This document shows, piece after piece, positions 43,227 through 52,337 of a DNA stretch of 64,000 bases. The DNA comes from JANSWP01 sp041941305. Lineage in GTDB: Bacteria; Bacteroidota; Bacteroidia; Chitinophagales; Saprospiraceae. How positions within the stretch are numbered: the first letter of the stretch is position 1; every line of letters starts with the position of its first letter. The notes beneath the pieces are model-generated. The model was not told the DNA's origin and did no database searches. It worked only from the letters and a program-made list of their open reading frames with translations. The position numbers and the translations under genes are program-made. Where the stretch lies: NCBI GenBank assembly GCA_041941305.1, contig JBGTQJ010000031.1, positions 1 to 64,000 of the forward strand, written 5' to 3'.

Positions 43227-44669
43227 TTAAGAATTCAAAATCTCTTTCACCACATGCCCATGAACATCTGTCAATCGAATGTCCCTACCACTAAACCGAT
43301 AGGTCAGCAACTCATGATCAATACCTAATAAATGCAACATCGTCGCGTGTAGATCGTGGATGGTCATTTCATTTTCAATAACCCGATAGCCATACTCGTC
43401 TGTTTTGCCGTACGTAATGCCCCCTTTAATACCGCCACCTGCCAACCAAATGGAAAAGGCAGAAGGGTTGTGATCCCGTCCCGACCCTTGTGCAAAAGGA
43501 GTGCGTCCAAATTCGCCTGCAAATACGACCAGGGTTGTTTCAAGTAATCCCCGACCCTTTAGATCCTTTAATAAGCCTGCTATAGGTTGGTCTACAGCAT
43601 GAGCGTTGAGTTCATGACCTTTTTCCAAGCGATTGTGCTGATCCCATCGATCCGCCGCTACCTTTGGACAAGTTAATTCAATAAAACGGACACCGCGCTC
43701 TACCAGCCTCCTGGCTAACAGACATTGGCGAGCGTAACTTTGGGTATGTCGATCTTCGGAATAAAACCCATAAAGGCTTTTGGTAAGTTCTGTTTCACCT
43801 GAAATATCGGTCAATTCGGGTACAGAAGCCTGCATTTTATAGGCTAACTCATAATTGGAAATAGCAGATTCGATTTCATCTTCCGGACCAAGTTTAGCAA
43901 TTAGGTTTTGGTCGGCTTGTTGAGCAAAGCTTAGCTTGTTTTTTTGTAATACTTCCTTTGCTTCAGCAGGTATTATATTCTCCAAAGGCACTTCGCCGTT
44001 TCGAAATACAGAGGCTTGGTACGAAGCGGGAAGAAATCCACTTTTGAAATTATCCAAACCACCTGGGGGAATTAGCCCACCATCCAAAACCACATAACCG
44101 GGCAAATTTGCGCTAAAACTGCCCAATCCGTAATTGACCCAAGCACCCATACTGGGTCTCCCCTGTATGCCTATTCCAGTATGTAAAAAGTAATTGGCAT
44201 TGGTGTGTTCTGGAAACATAGAGGTCATGGAGTTGACCATGGCAATGTCGTCCACACAGGTGGCGATATGTGGAAATAAATCACTCATCCAAATTCCAGA
44301 TTCGCCATACTGTTTAAATTCCCAGGGACTTTGTCGAATCTTACCGATATTGTTGAATTGGGTGGCATCTACCTTGAATTTGTCATAGGGGTTTTCGCCA
44401 TTTTCCTTTTTAAGTCTTGGTTTTGGGTCAAAGGAATCTACTTGAGAAACGCCACCGTCCATATAGAGAAATATGATAGATTTTGCTTTTGGAGCAAATA
44501 GGGGAGTGCGAGGAGCTAGTGGATTAGGGCTTCCATTCTTTTTATCAGAAGCAGTTGTACAGGCATAAGGCAAGCCTCCCAGCATACTCATCAATGCCAG
44601 AGCTCCAAAACCGCCTTTGGACAAAGCCAACATTTGGCGGCGAGACATTGGACGTTTATTTTGACGCAT
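43227..44669 (-). CDS. DUF1501 (sulfatase-like fold) exported protein
   Basis: About 480 residues with a twin-arginine-type leader (MSRRQMLALSKGGFGALALM). Two in-frame upstream ATGs are possible. The start at 44669 is preferred over the longer frame from 44708 because the extra region is occupied by a REP-like palindrome. The body carries the DUF1501 landmarks MDGGVSQVDSFDPKP, FPEHTNANYFLHTG and, near the C-terminus, FAGEFGRTPFAQGSGRDHNP. DUF1501 proteins are alkaline phosphatase/sulfatase-like and almost always follow a DUF1549/DUF1553 gene, as here, where they are 103 bp apart. The biochemical role of the pair is not established. Confidence 0.88.
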   Translation of the reverse strand: MRQNKRPMSRRQMLALSKGGFGALALMSMLGGLPYACTTASDKKNGSPNPLAPRTPLFAPKAKSIIFLYMDGGVSQVDSFDPKPRLKKENGENPYDKFKVDATQFNNIGKIRQSPWEFKQYGESGIWMSDLFPHIATCVDDIAMVNSMTSMFPEHTNANYFLHTGIGIQGRPSMGAWVNYGLGSFSANLPGYVVLDGGLIPPGGLDNFKSGFLPASYQASVFRNGEVPLENIIPAEAKEVLQKNKLSFAQQADQNLIAKLGPEDEIESAISNYELAYKMQASVPELTDISGETELTKSLYGFYSEDRHTQSYARQCLLARRLVERGVRFIELTCPKVAADRWDQHNRLEKGHELNAHAVDQPIAGLLKDLKGRGLLETTLVVFAGEFGRTPFAQGSGRDHNPSAFSIWLAGGGIKGGITYGKTDEYGYRVIENEMTIHDLHATMLHLLGIDHELLTYRFSGRDIRLTDVHGHVVKEILNS

Positions 44670-44677
44670 AAGTACTG

Positions 44678-44693
44678 CGGCTCTCCAGAACCG
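44678..44693. repeat. Single REP-like palindrome
   Basis: CGGCTCTCCAGAACCG, preceded by AGTACTG, resembles the first unit at 41538-41560 (GTACCACGGCTCTCCAGAG...). Six of seven stem pairs form; one C-A mismatch is present. It lies just upstream of the probable DUF1501 start codon. Confidence 0.6.
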
Positions 44694-44772
44694 ATTTCCG
44701 AAATGCATTTTCCAAAAACAATGCCCTCTTTTGGTATGATTTGGCTGAAGGACATAGCTTTAGAAAGCTGCG

Positions 44773-47700
44773 CTATATTAGGAAAATAAATTCTTTCATA
44801 TTAAAGATGGCATGGCAGAAGTCACTCCAAATCTGGTGATCGTTTTGCCAGCTATTATTATTGAAATGGTATTCCTGGGCTTGATTTTCCATGAATTTTT
44901 CGGCTTCCTCCATTTCTTTTTCATTGGGAGCTCTTGAAAAAGCACTCCAATAAATTGCTTCAATCCGATTTTCCACTCCTTCCATACACAACAACTCTGC
45001 TGCCCAACACTCTGCCTGCTGTTGTACAAAGGGATCATTCATTAAAGTCAAAGACTGGGCAGGGACATTCGAAACATTTCTCTTGCCAAATGTGCTGAAA
45101 GGCACGGGCATATCAAAAACCAAGAGCATTGGGTTAAGAAAGTTTCTTCTAATGGAATTGTAAACACTACGGCGCCCTTTCCCATCCAATGGTCCAGATC
45201 TGGGTTTTCCCCTACCATCCATAAATTCTGTGAGATGAACTGGTATTGGCTCTCCAAATTGTATTTTCTTCAAATTTCCCGAGGTAGCCAAAATACCATC
45301 TCGAATAGATTCTGCTTCTAATCGTTGAACCGGGTAGTGGGACAACCATACATTTTCTGGATCTTCTTCCAAATTCTTTTGTCCTGCAAGGGTTGTTCGT
45401 TGAAAAGCCTCAGACAAAACAATCGCCCGAATCATATTTTTAATGGACCAATCGCTTTTTACAAATTCAATCGCCAGGTAATCAAGCAACTCTGGATGGC
45501 TTGGCAATTTTCCTTGTAGTCCAAAATTATCTACCGTTTCTACAATGCCTCTACCAAAAAGATGGTGCCAAATCCGATTGACCATGACTCTGGCAGTTAA
45601 AGGGTTTTTGGGGTCAACAATCGCTTCTGCAAGTCCCATTCTACCATTGTTAGAACTAAAACCATGTGGGCTTTTCAAAACGGTCAAAAAACCATGTGGT
45701 CTTTTCTCTTTGCTCAAAGTTTTTGTGCTCCCTCGCTCAAAAACAGGGCTTTCAACTTTATCTCCACTAGTAATACCTATGACAAATGTAGAATCGTACA
45801 AAGCAGCAGCAAGGCGTTTTTGGGTTTTTAGAAGCTTTTTGAGTTGAGGGTAGGTTCTTTTTATTTTTCCGTTTTGGAATTGTTTGTTTAAATAGGAAAT
45901 CTCAGAAGGAGTAGATTTTTGCGCTGCAAAGGAGGTAACAGCGCTATTCAACTTAGGAGGTAAATTCAAGTTGCCTCCTATATTATTCAAATTTACAGGT
46001 TGTTTCAGAGAAGCATTGTGCAAAACCACCCATTCTACCTCCACCCAGGCGTCTTTCGGAATTTGGTATTGTTGGTTCTCGTAATACCCTGACAAGACCT
46101 CCACATAAGCTTTTTGTCCTTGCCACATACTTAAGTCAAATCGATATTCTCTCCAAGCCTCATTATTCACTCTTTTTTCCAACCCATCATAGATTGGTGC
46201 TTGAATCAACTGGAAATTCTCAATGATCACCCGAATGTCAGAATCTTTACCCTTTGCTTTTACAATCAAAAAGCTATCATTGATGATAAAATTGGGCGAT
46301 CGTAAGGCACCTTGAATGCCTTTGCTCAAAATTTTACTACTGGCTTTTCCGGTTTCCAATTTTTTCAGGCGATTCTGAGCATCGAAAACTGGTTTACCCA
46401 TTGCATTTCTACCATCAAATGCCAATCCGTCTGAGTACCACCCATTCAAGGTTCCATTTCTAAAATCACCCAAAATAGTAATGCCCTCTTTATGCTTTCT
46501 CTTAAGGTTAAGATGGTTTTTGACACCATCGGTTTTGGGCTTGTTTTGAAAATTCGTCTTCACTGTTTTAGGAGCATCAGAATTGATTCCGTTTTCCCTG
46601 GCTATTATTCTTCGAATAGCAGCTTCTACCAAATGAATACTATCTCGTGCTTCCAAAACCTGTGTAGTTGTCCGCGCTGCAATAGGTGTAAACCTGGCAG
46701 ATTCCAAAATTCCGTACATAGAATAATAATCAGTAGTCGGAAGCGGATCAAATTTGTGGTCGTGACAACGGGCACACGCGACTGTCATAGCCTGGAAGGT
46801 TTTGGTCGTTACATCAATAATATTATCAATTCGCTCCGCTTCATCAACTTTGAGGTCAACAGGTCCATGTTTACCTTCTCCAAAGGCATAAAAAGCTGTG
46901 CCCAGCGGCGCTTCATTGAAATGTTCAGTCGGATGTAAGCGAGGGGTCGTTAGATCTCCTGCCAAATGCTCTCTGATTAATTGGTCGTATGGCAAATCTT
47001 CATTGAATGCTCGGATCAAATAATCACGATATTGCCATGCACCCCCAATCGTGAAATCATATTCATGCCCACGGCTTTCCGCATAACGTACCAAATCCAT
47101 CCAATGCCGTGTCCAATGTTCTCCAAAATGAGGCGAATCCAGCACTTCATTCACCAATCGTTCATAAGCATTTGGGGTTTCATCCTGAATAAATTGTTTG
47201 ACCTGCTCGGGAGCAGGCGGCAATCCGGTTAAGGAGTAATACAACCTTCGAATCAAAGCATTTCGATTTGCCCTGGGAGCCGGAGCAAGATTTTCCTCCA
47301 ATAGTTTTTGATTTATTAATTGATCAATATTTTTTTGAATGGATTGACTTTCAAGCTCTTGTGGCATTTTGGGTGGAATGAAAGCCCAATGTTCCTTCCA
47401 CTCTGCTCCTTGTTCAATCCATTTTTCTAATAGCTTTATTTCCCGATTGGTCAATTGCTTTTTGGCTTCCGGAGGTGGCATCTGATCTTCATGGTCACTG
47501 GTGGTAATTCTTTTTATCAGTTCACTTGCTTTTGGATCGCCTGGTACAATGGCTTGTTTGCCACTTTCAAGAACTGTTGTAGCTCCCTCAAAATTGTCTA
47601 AACGCAATCCCGCTTCTCGGCTGCTGGGATCTGGTCCATGACAAGTATAGCAGTTATTGGAGAGGATAGGGCGAATGTGGTAATTGAAGTCAGGGTGCTC

Positions 47701-47799
47701 TGGGATGGAGAGATCTGAAGAACATGCTGAAAAGTTGTACAGCAGCAGCCCGTAAAGGAAGCATTGAAAAAGGATGCTCTTTTGTGTTTTTAAATCCAT
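44773..47799 (-). CDS. PSD1 / DUF1549-DUF1553 cytochrome c-like lipoprotein
   Basis: 1008 residues. The signal peptide ends in NFSAC (Cys26), a lipobox-like site. A planctomycete-type cytochrome c domain follows, with haem motif CYTCH at 50-54 and a HIRPILSNNC lead-in. DUF1549 then spans about 155-365, with a second CxxCH (CARCHDHKFDP, about 342-346). A beta-sandwich insert lies in the middle, and the C-terminal DUF1553 (about 690-960) contains LTARVMVNRIWHHLFGRGIV and NVPAQSLTLMNDPFV. Such proteins with DUF1501 partners are abundant in Planctomycetes and Verrucomicrobia and found in some Saprospiria. An extracytoplasmic redox or polysaccharide-related role is suspected, not known. Confidence 0.9.
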   Translation of the reverse strand: MDLKTQKSILFQCFLYGLLLYNFSACSSDLSIPEHPDFNYHIRPILSNNCYTCHGPDPSSREAGLRLDNFEGATTVLESGKQAIVPGDPKASELIKRITTSDHEDQMPPPEAKKQLTNREIKLLEKWIEQGAEWKEHWAFIPPKMPQELESQSIQKNIDQLINQKLLEENLAPAPRANRNALIRRLYYSLTGLPPAPEQVKQFIQDETPNAYERLVNEVLDSPHFGEHWTRHWMDLVRYAESRGHEYDFTIGGAWQYRDYLIRAFNEDLPYDQLIREHLAGDLTTPRLHPTEHFNEAPLGTAFYAFGEGKHGPVDLKVDEAERIDNIIDVTTKTFQAMTVACARCHDHKFDPLPTTDYYSMYGILESARFTPIAARTTTQVLEARDSIHLVEAAIRRIIARENGINSDAPKTVKTNFQNKPKTDGVKNHLNLKRKHKEGITILGDFRNGTLNGWYSDGLAFDGRNAMGKPVFDAQNRLKKLETGKASSKILSKGIQGALRSPNFIINDSFLIVKAKGKDSDIRVIIENFQLIQAPIYDGLEKRVNNEAWREYRFDLSMWQGQKAYVEVLSGYYENQQYQIPKDAWVEVEWVVLHNASLKQPVNLNNIGGNLNLPPKLNSAVTSFAAQKSTPSEISYLNKQFQNGKIKRTYPQLKKLLKTQKRLAAALYDSTFVIGITSGDKVESPVFERGSTKTLSKEKRPHGFLTVLKSPHGFSSNNGRMGLAEAIVDPKNPLTARVMVNRIWHHLFGRGIVETVDNFGLQGKLPSHPELLDYLAIEFVKSDWSIKNMIRAIVLSEAFQRTTLAGQKNLEEDPENVWLSHYPVQRLEAESIRDGILATSGNLKKIQFGEPIPVHLTEFMDGRGKPRSGPLDGKGRRSVYNSIRRNFLNPMLLVFDMPVPFSTFGKRNVSNVPAQSLTLMNDPFVQQQAECWAAELLCMEGVENRIEAIYWSAFSRAPNEKEMEEAEKFMENQAQEYHFNNNSWQNDHQIWSDFCHAIFNMKEFIFLI

Positions 47800-47830
47800 T
47801 TCAAAGGAAAGAATAGGAAATTTTTATCTT

Positions 47831-47858
47831 CAAAAATACCATTTAAGTTGAATTTCAA
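47831..47858 (-). promoter_or_regulatory. Promoter of the DUF1549-DUF1501 operon
   Basis: On the minus strand, TATTTTTG (47838-47831) fits TAnnTTTG and lies 17 nt after TTG (47858-47856), the spacing of Bacteroidota promoters. Transcription would start near 47824, about 25 nt before the start codon. The -33 part falls inside the MITE-like element copy at 47848-48028. Confidence 0.6.
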
Positions 47859-48028
47859 CTCACTATCTAATTTACCTTTGTTGGGGGGTGCAAGTTGCGG
47901 GTTTGTCAATCCCACAACTCTCACCCCGCAACAAATTGAATATCAAAAGATTAAGTAAAGAAGATAATCGAAAGTGGTTTTATTGCAAAATTCAGCTTGC
48001 CCCTTTGGGGGGTTGATACATGTTTGAA
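47848..48028 (-). mobile_element. MITE-like element, copy A (one end missing, inverted)
   Basis: Matches the reverse complement of copies B and C. Shared blocks include TTGAATTTCAACTCACTAT and CAACAAATTGAATATCAA, then GATTAAGTAAAGAAGATAA and AAAATTCAGCTTGCCCCTTT, ending GGGG..TGATACATGTTTGAA. The GC-rich central palindrome (GTTGGGGGGTGCAAGTTG against CAACTCTCACCCCGCAAC) is present but diverged. The end facing the DUF1549 gene lacks the terminal inverted repeat. The intact end lies 7 nt from the SNF2 gene's stop codon. Confidence 0.8.
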
Positions 48029-48035
48029 ATTTAAT

Positions 48036-51000
48036 TTACCCTCCCTTTATCAAATCCAGTAACTCATCAGAACTCAGCTTAGCACTGGCTTCAGTCCCTT
48101 CCAACAGGCTATCAGCCAAGTCTCGCTTTTCTGCGTGGAGTTTTACAATTTTGTCTTCAATCGTGTTTTCTGTAACCAGGCGGTAAATTGTGACCGGGCG
48201 TTTTTGACCTATCCGATGTGCACGATCACTCGCCTGGTCTTCTACTGCTGGATTCCACCAGGGATCCAGGTGTAGTACATAATCCGCAGCAGTGAGGTTG
48301 AGCCCCGTCCCTCCTGCTTTCAGGCTAATTAAGAATAAGTCCCCTTCTCCTCCTTGAAATGCATTGATCGCTTTTTCTCGTTTTGGGAGCGGTGTTTGTC
48401 CATCGAGGTATTGGTAAGAGATATTATTTTTTTGAACCCATTGTTCAATAATTCGAAGGTGCTTTACGAATTGGCTGAAAATCAATGCTTTGTGACCATT
48501 TTCCAATAATTCCTGAACAACTTCCGCAAAAAGCGCGAGTTTGCTGGAGGGCACTTTGCTATCCGTCAAAACAAGTCGGGGATTACAACAAGCCTGCCGC
48601 AATTTCATCAACTCCGCTAAAATGGCAAATCGTTTTTGCCCTCCTTCCTCCATTGTTTCAATGTTTTCTATGGCATTGCGGCGAAGTGCTTCATAAAAAT
48701 TGCGTTCTTCTTCGGTAAGATCTACTGTTAGTGTAATTTCCGTTTTTTCAGGCAATTCATCTAAAACATCATTTTTTCGGCGACGAAGAATAAAAGGTTG
48801 TATCAAGCGGCGCAATTGATTCCTTCGATCTTTGTCATTGTATCGCTCAATAGGGACACTGTATTTTTCATTAAACTTTTCCAAGGAACCCAAAAGTCCA
48901 GGGTTGAGGAAATTGAATAAATTCCAAAGTTCTCCCAAATGGTTTTCGATCGGAGTGCCTGTCGTAATTATTTTAAAATTGCCCGCTAAGCCCATCGCAG
49001 CCTTGGAGCGTTTGGTTGAGCGGTTTTTGATAGCTTGAGCCTCGTCTAATATTATGGTATTGAAGGGTTTTTCTCCAAGCAATTCACCTTCTGTTTGCAT
49101 CAAACCATAGCTGCATATCAATAAGTCAAAAGGTTTTAATTGTTCAAGTGTTTTCTTCCGGTCCCCATTGCCAAACAAAACAGGGTTTAAAGTAGGTGCA
49201 AATTTTTCACATTCTCTCAACCAGTTTCGGGTTACAGAAGCGGGCGCAACAACCAGCGCGGGGCCTTCTTTGGCTCTTTTTACCAAAATTGCCAGGGCTT
49301 GTATGGTTTTTCCCAAACCCATATCATCTGCCAAACAAGCGCCTACACCCCAATGTGCCAATTGAGAAAGCCATCTATAGCCATCTCTTTGATAATCCCT
49401 CAATTCTGCCTTAAAGGTGGATGGGACGTCAGGGTTAACTTCACGTGCCTCTTTTAGTTTATTCAAATGCTTTTTCCATGCTGCATCTACCTTGATATCA
49501 TCCAATAAGTCTCCAAAATCTTCTAGTACTGGGGCAGCAAGGGGATGAAAGCGCAATTCCTTTTTGGTTTTGCTCAAAAGACTATTGATTTCTAAAACTC
49601 TTTTTCGCAATTGTTCGGTAAGTGCTAAAAATTGGCCATCATTTAGTTCTACAAAATTGGTATTACTATTTTCTACCATCTCCAGCAATTGCCTGAAATC
49701 TATAACCTGCTTTTCATTTACTTTTACTTTACCGGATAAACCAAACCAATCCCGTTCTTTTTTGATACCCAAAGACAAGCTGCCAAAATCCAATTGCCCT
49801 GTGATGCGCAATTTTTCGCCTTTAGGATGTTCCAAAATGATTTGACCTTTTTCTCTAAAGGGTTCCAATTCCAACAATACATTTAAGCAGTCTGTTACTT
49901 CCTCAAATTGCCATTCCAGGTTGTAGGATTCTACTTTTTGCAAACTTGGGCAGCCTTCTTCTACTCTTTTGGCTCGCTCCTTCTCTTTATTCAAATCCCT
50001 TTGAGTTTGCAGTACTTGCCCATTGATTTCTGCAATTACATTTTCACGACCACTTCCTGGTTTGAAATAAGGAGGTTCGGTGCTAAATGGTTTTACAAAA
50101 AATTCGAGTTTAAAGCCATCTCCAATAGGCAGCAAATGGACATAGGTTCTGCTTTCAGCTTCCACATTAGGAATATCAGCTGCTTGCTCGCCCACTGCAG
50201 ATTGGACGGTGACTACGGAAGACAAATTACCAATGACTTCTACTAAGCGATCTTTCCCAGCTTCTGGAATTTGGAGGTTTCCACCCTCTATAAGGCGATT
50301 GATTTCCTCATGAGTTTTAGTGACCTCAAAAAGATAGTACCTGGTCGGTGTTTCTTTGATCAAATAAGAGCCTTCTCCTTCAAATTCTTCATTGAATTTG
50401 ACTTCGTACATTCCATTTTTTTGTTCAACCACTAATTCCGGTTGTTTATCCAAAATCTCTACAGAAATACCGGGTGCATCCATTCTAAATACCAAAGGAT
50501 GTCCTACCAATGCTTTTACCGCAATATCGAAATCAAGGTATTCTGTACCGGCATAATAACCCCATCCAGAGTGAACCTTAACGGCTTTTGCTACTCTCAT
50601 ATCTTGCTCCGTCATACATTTTACACCGCCCTCTTTTAACCTCTTGAGTGCTACATTGCGTCCCTTGCTCCACAATCCACTCTGATTAATGGTTTGTTCT
50701 TTGGGTTGAATTTCATGCCTGTCAAAATCAATTAGCCAAACCAATCGGGATGCTTTTCCATTGGTAGCCTTCTTACGCTTGCGCGTGCCCTTCAATTGAA
50801 GCAAAGCCTCCAAAGAGCGTTCCCACTTTTCTTTGATTTCGACAATATTCAGAATGCTCTCTACTTTTAACTTTTGTTGATACGTTTCCCATTCTTCTTT
50901 AAAAACATTTCTCAATTCCTCATCTGGATAAACTTTGGAAAAACAACCTGCCAATTCCATCGCCATCCAGTCGTAACCATTTTCCTTTGCATCTTTGTAA

Positions 51001-52154
51001 AAACTCAAGTACACTTCTCTGGCACTGGTTGTCCAATTGTGTTGTGTCCAGTAGTCTACAATGCCTTTAATGACCAAATCAAAACTATGATTGGGATTTC
51101 TATTCATGAAAAACCGTGTATCTTCTACTTGATTTTTTAAATAATAAGCCGTGGCATTGAGGTATTGAAAACTATGTTCATAGGTGGAATGTGGTACATT
51201 CTCCGCATAGCTGTGGATTTTTTTCAAATAATCCTTCCCTCTTTGTTTCAAAATGGTAAGTACATGGAAAATGCCTCCGAGGTGTCGGAAATAAGCTTTC
51301 CTGTCCGATGTCTCCTTTCTGTATTTTTTCAAAGCATCATCAAAATACTTGAGCGCCAAAGCATTTTCTCCTTTCAAAAAATTAATCCAACCGGCTCGAA
51401 GGAGCATGGACGTTTCGTTTTTTTCTTTAGCCAACAACTCTGCGGCGGCTTCCCATTTACCTTGTAGTAAAAGAACAGTATTCAAATAGGAACGAATCGC
51501 TTGTCCTTTAAAAGGATGGCCCAGGTGTTCACTTTCTTTCATAAAGGCCACAAAATCCTCAACAGGATCTAAATTGAAAATGGCATTGAAAGTGAGTTGT
51601 TCAAGCGCAACATCCTGAATTTCAATGGGAAAGGTTTTTAACCATTTAGGGTCAAAGGGATTAAAGAATTTTTCAAAAAAGTGGTTTTGTGAAAATTCTG
51701 CTGGAAAATACATTTTCACGGCCTGTAACACATCCATGATGGCTTGTACCTTTCCCTGGTACATGGCAATTCGCAATTCCCGGATACATCCATAATAGCT
51801 CGCCGGGCGATACCACTCTTTGTAGGGCAACAAATTCTGAATTTCTCTTGTCCATAAGTCAAATCGTTCATCAATTATTGCCAGCCGCATGATCCACTCC
51901 AGGAAATCTTCTTTTACTCTGATTTTTAACTTCTTATCCAACACCATCCAATCACCTTCTAAACGCTCAAAATATTGTTTGACAATCGGTCCATTGTATT
52001 TGGTGGCGCGTTCTGTTTTCAATCCAATTCCATTCAGCACACTTACTATTCTGGTTTGGTTCAGTGGCTCGTAGGCGATTGAGAGTACTTTCAGGAAATC
52101 CTGATCCTGTGCTGGTAATTCCTTAAATCTTTGCCGAAAGGTTTTAAAATCCAT
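48036..52154 (-). CDS. Very large SNF2-family ATP-dependent helicase/translocase
   Basis: About 1372 residues from the ATG at 52154 (MDFKTFRQRFKELPAQDQDF). An ATG 26 codons upstream would translate GA-rich simple repeats and was rejected. The C-terminal 460 residues are a complete SWI2/SNF2 motor: FRDYQRDGYRWL, Walker A DDMGLGKT (about 943), DEAQ box ILDEAQAIKN (about 1036), LTGTP-like TTGTPIENHLGELW, and the second RecA domain with SLKAGGTGLNLTAADYVLHL and QASDRAHRIGQ. The N-terminal 900 residues are a helical, TPR-like region followed by sequence not recognised, with no SWIM CxC motif found. Chromatin or transcription recycling (HepA-like) or genome maintenance is possible. No methylase or nuclease partner is adjacent. 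Confidence 0.9.
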   Translation of the reverse strand: MDFKTFRQRFKELPAQDQDFLKVLSIAYEPLNQTRIVSVLNGIGLKTERATKYNGPIVKQYFERLEGDWMVLDKKLKIRVKEDFLEWIMRLAIIDERFDLWTREIQNLLPYKEWYRPASYYGCIRELRIAMYQGKVQAIMDVLQAVKMYFPAEFSQNHFFEKFFNPFDPKWLKTFPIEIQDVALEQLTFNAIFNLDPVEDFVAFMKESEHLGHPFKGQAIRSYLNTVLLLQGKWEAAAELLAKEKNETSMLLRAGWINFLKGENALALKYFDDALKKYRKETSDRKAYFRHLGGIFHVLTILKQRGKDYLKKIHSYAENVPHSTYEHSFQYLNATAYYLKNQVEDTRFFMNRNPNHSFDLVIKGIVDYWTQHNWTTSAREVYLSFYKDAKENGYDWMAMELAGCFSKVYPDEELRNVFKEEWETYQQKLKVESILNIVEIKEKWERSLEALLQLKGTRKRKKATNGKASRLVWLIDFDRHEIQPKEQTINQSGLWSKGRNVALKRLKEGGVKCMTEQDMRVAKAVKVHSGWGYYAGTEYLDFDIAVKALVGHPLVFRMDAPGISVEILDKQPELVVEQKNGMYEVKFNEEFEGEGSYLIKETPTRYYLFEVTKTHEEINRLIEGGNLQIPEAGKDRLVEVIGNLSSVVTVQSAVGEQAADIPNVEAESRTYVHLLPIGDGFKLEFFVKPFSTEPPYFKPGSGRENVIAEINGQVLQTQRDLNKEKERAKRVEEGCPSLQKVESYNLEWQFEEVTDCLNVLLELEPFREKGQIILEHPKGEKLRITGQLDFGSLSLGIKKERDWFGLSGKVKVNEKQVIDFRQLLEMVENSNTNFVELNDGQFLALTEQLRKRVLEINSLLSKTKKELRFHPLAAPVLEDFGDLLDDIKVDAAWKKHLNKLKEAREVNPDVPSTFKAELRDYQRDGYRWLSQLAHWGVGACLADDMGLGKTIQALAILVKRAKEGPALVVAPASVTRNWLRECEKFAPTLNPVLFGNGDRKKTLEQLKPFDLLICSYGLMQTEGELLGEKPFNTIILDEAQAIKNRSTKRSKAAMGLAGNFKIITTGTPIENHLGELWNLFNFLNPGLLGSLEKFNEKYSVPIERYNDKDRRNQLRRLIQPFILRRRKNDVLDELPEKTEITLTVDLTEEERNFYEALRRNAIENIETMEEGGQKRFAILAELMKLRQACCNPRLVLTDSKVPSSKLALFAEVVQELLENGHKALIFSQFVKHLRIIEQWVQKNNISYQYLDGQTPLPKREKAINAFQGGEGDLFLISLKAGGTGLNLTAADYVLHLDPWWNPAVEDQASDRAHRIGQKRPVTIYRLVTENTIEDKIVKLHAEKRDLADSLLEGTEASAKLSSDELLDLIKGG

Positions 52155-52264
52155 CGTGTGTTTGAGAGAGTTTGAGAGAATGAGAAATTGAGATTTTGAG
52201 AAATTCAGTGGTTCGTTTCCTAAAGTTGACAACTTCTACTTCTTTCAAATTCTGGAAAAGTTTG

Positions 52265-52272
52265 CAAAGGTA
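52265..52272 (-). promoter_or_regulatory. Candidate -7 element for the SNF2 gene
   Basis: The minus strand reads TACCTTTG, identical to the candidate rpoB -7 element. It would give a leader of about 100 nt. No good -33 element is seen at the right distance, so support is partial. Confidence 0.4.
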
Positions 52273-52337
52273 CGGAGAAAGGTGGGAGCCACGGTTAAGT
52301 TATTGGGAAAGATTTAATTTTCTTAACCCACAACCCC

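Noticed and set aside
48036..52154. SNF2 helicase as part of a phage-defence island (DISARM-like)
   Set aside because: No methylase, nuclease, DUF1998 or phospholipase D gene is adjacent; neighbours are a MITE, curli and DUF1549 genes.
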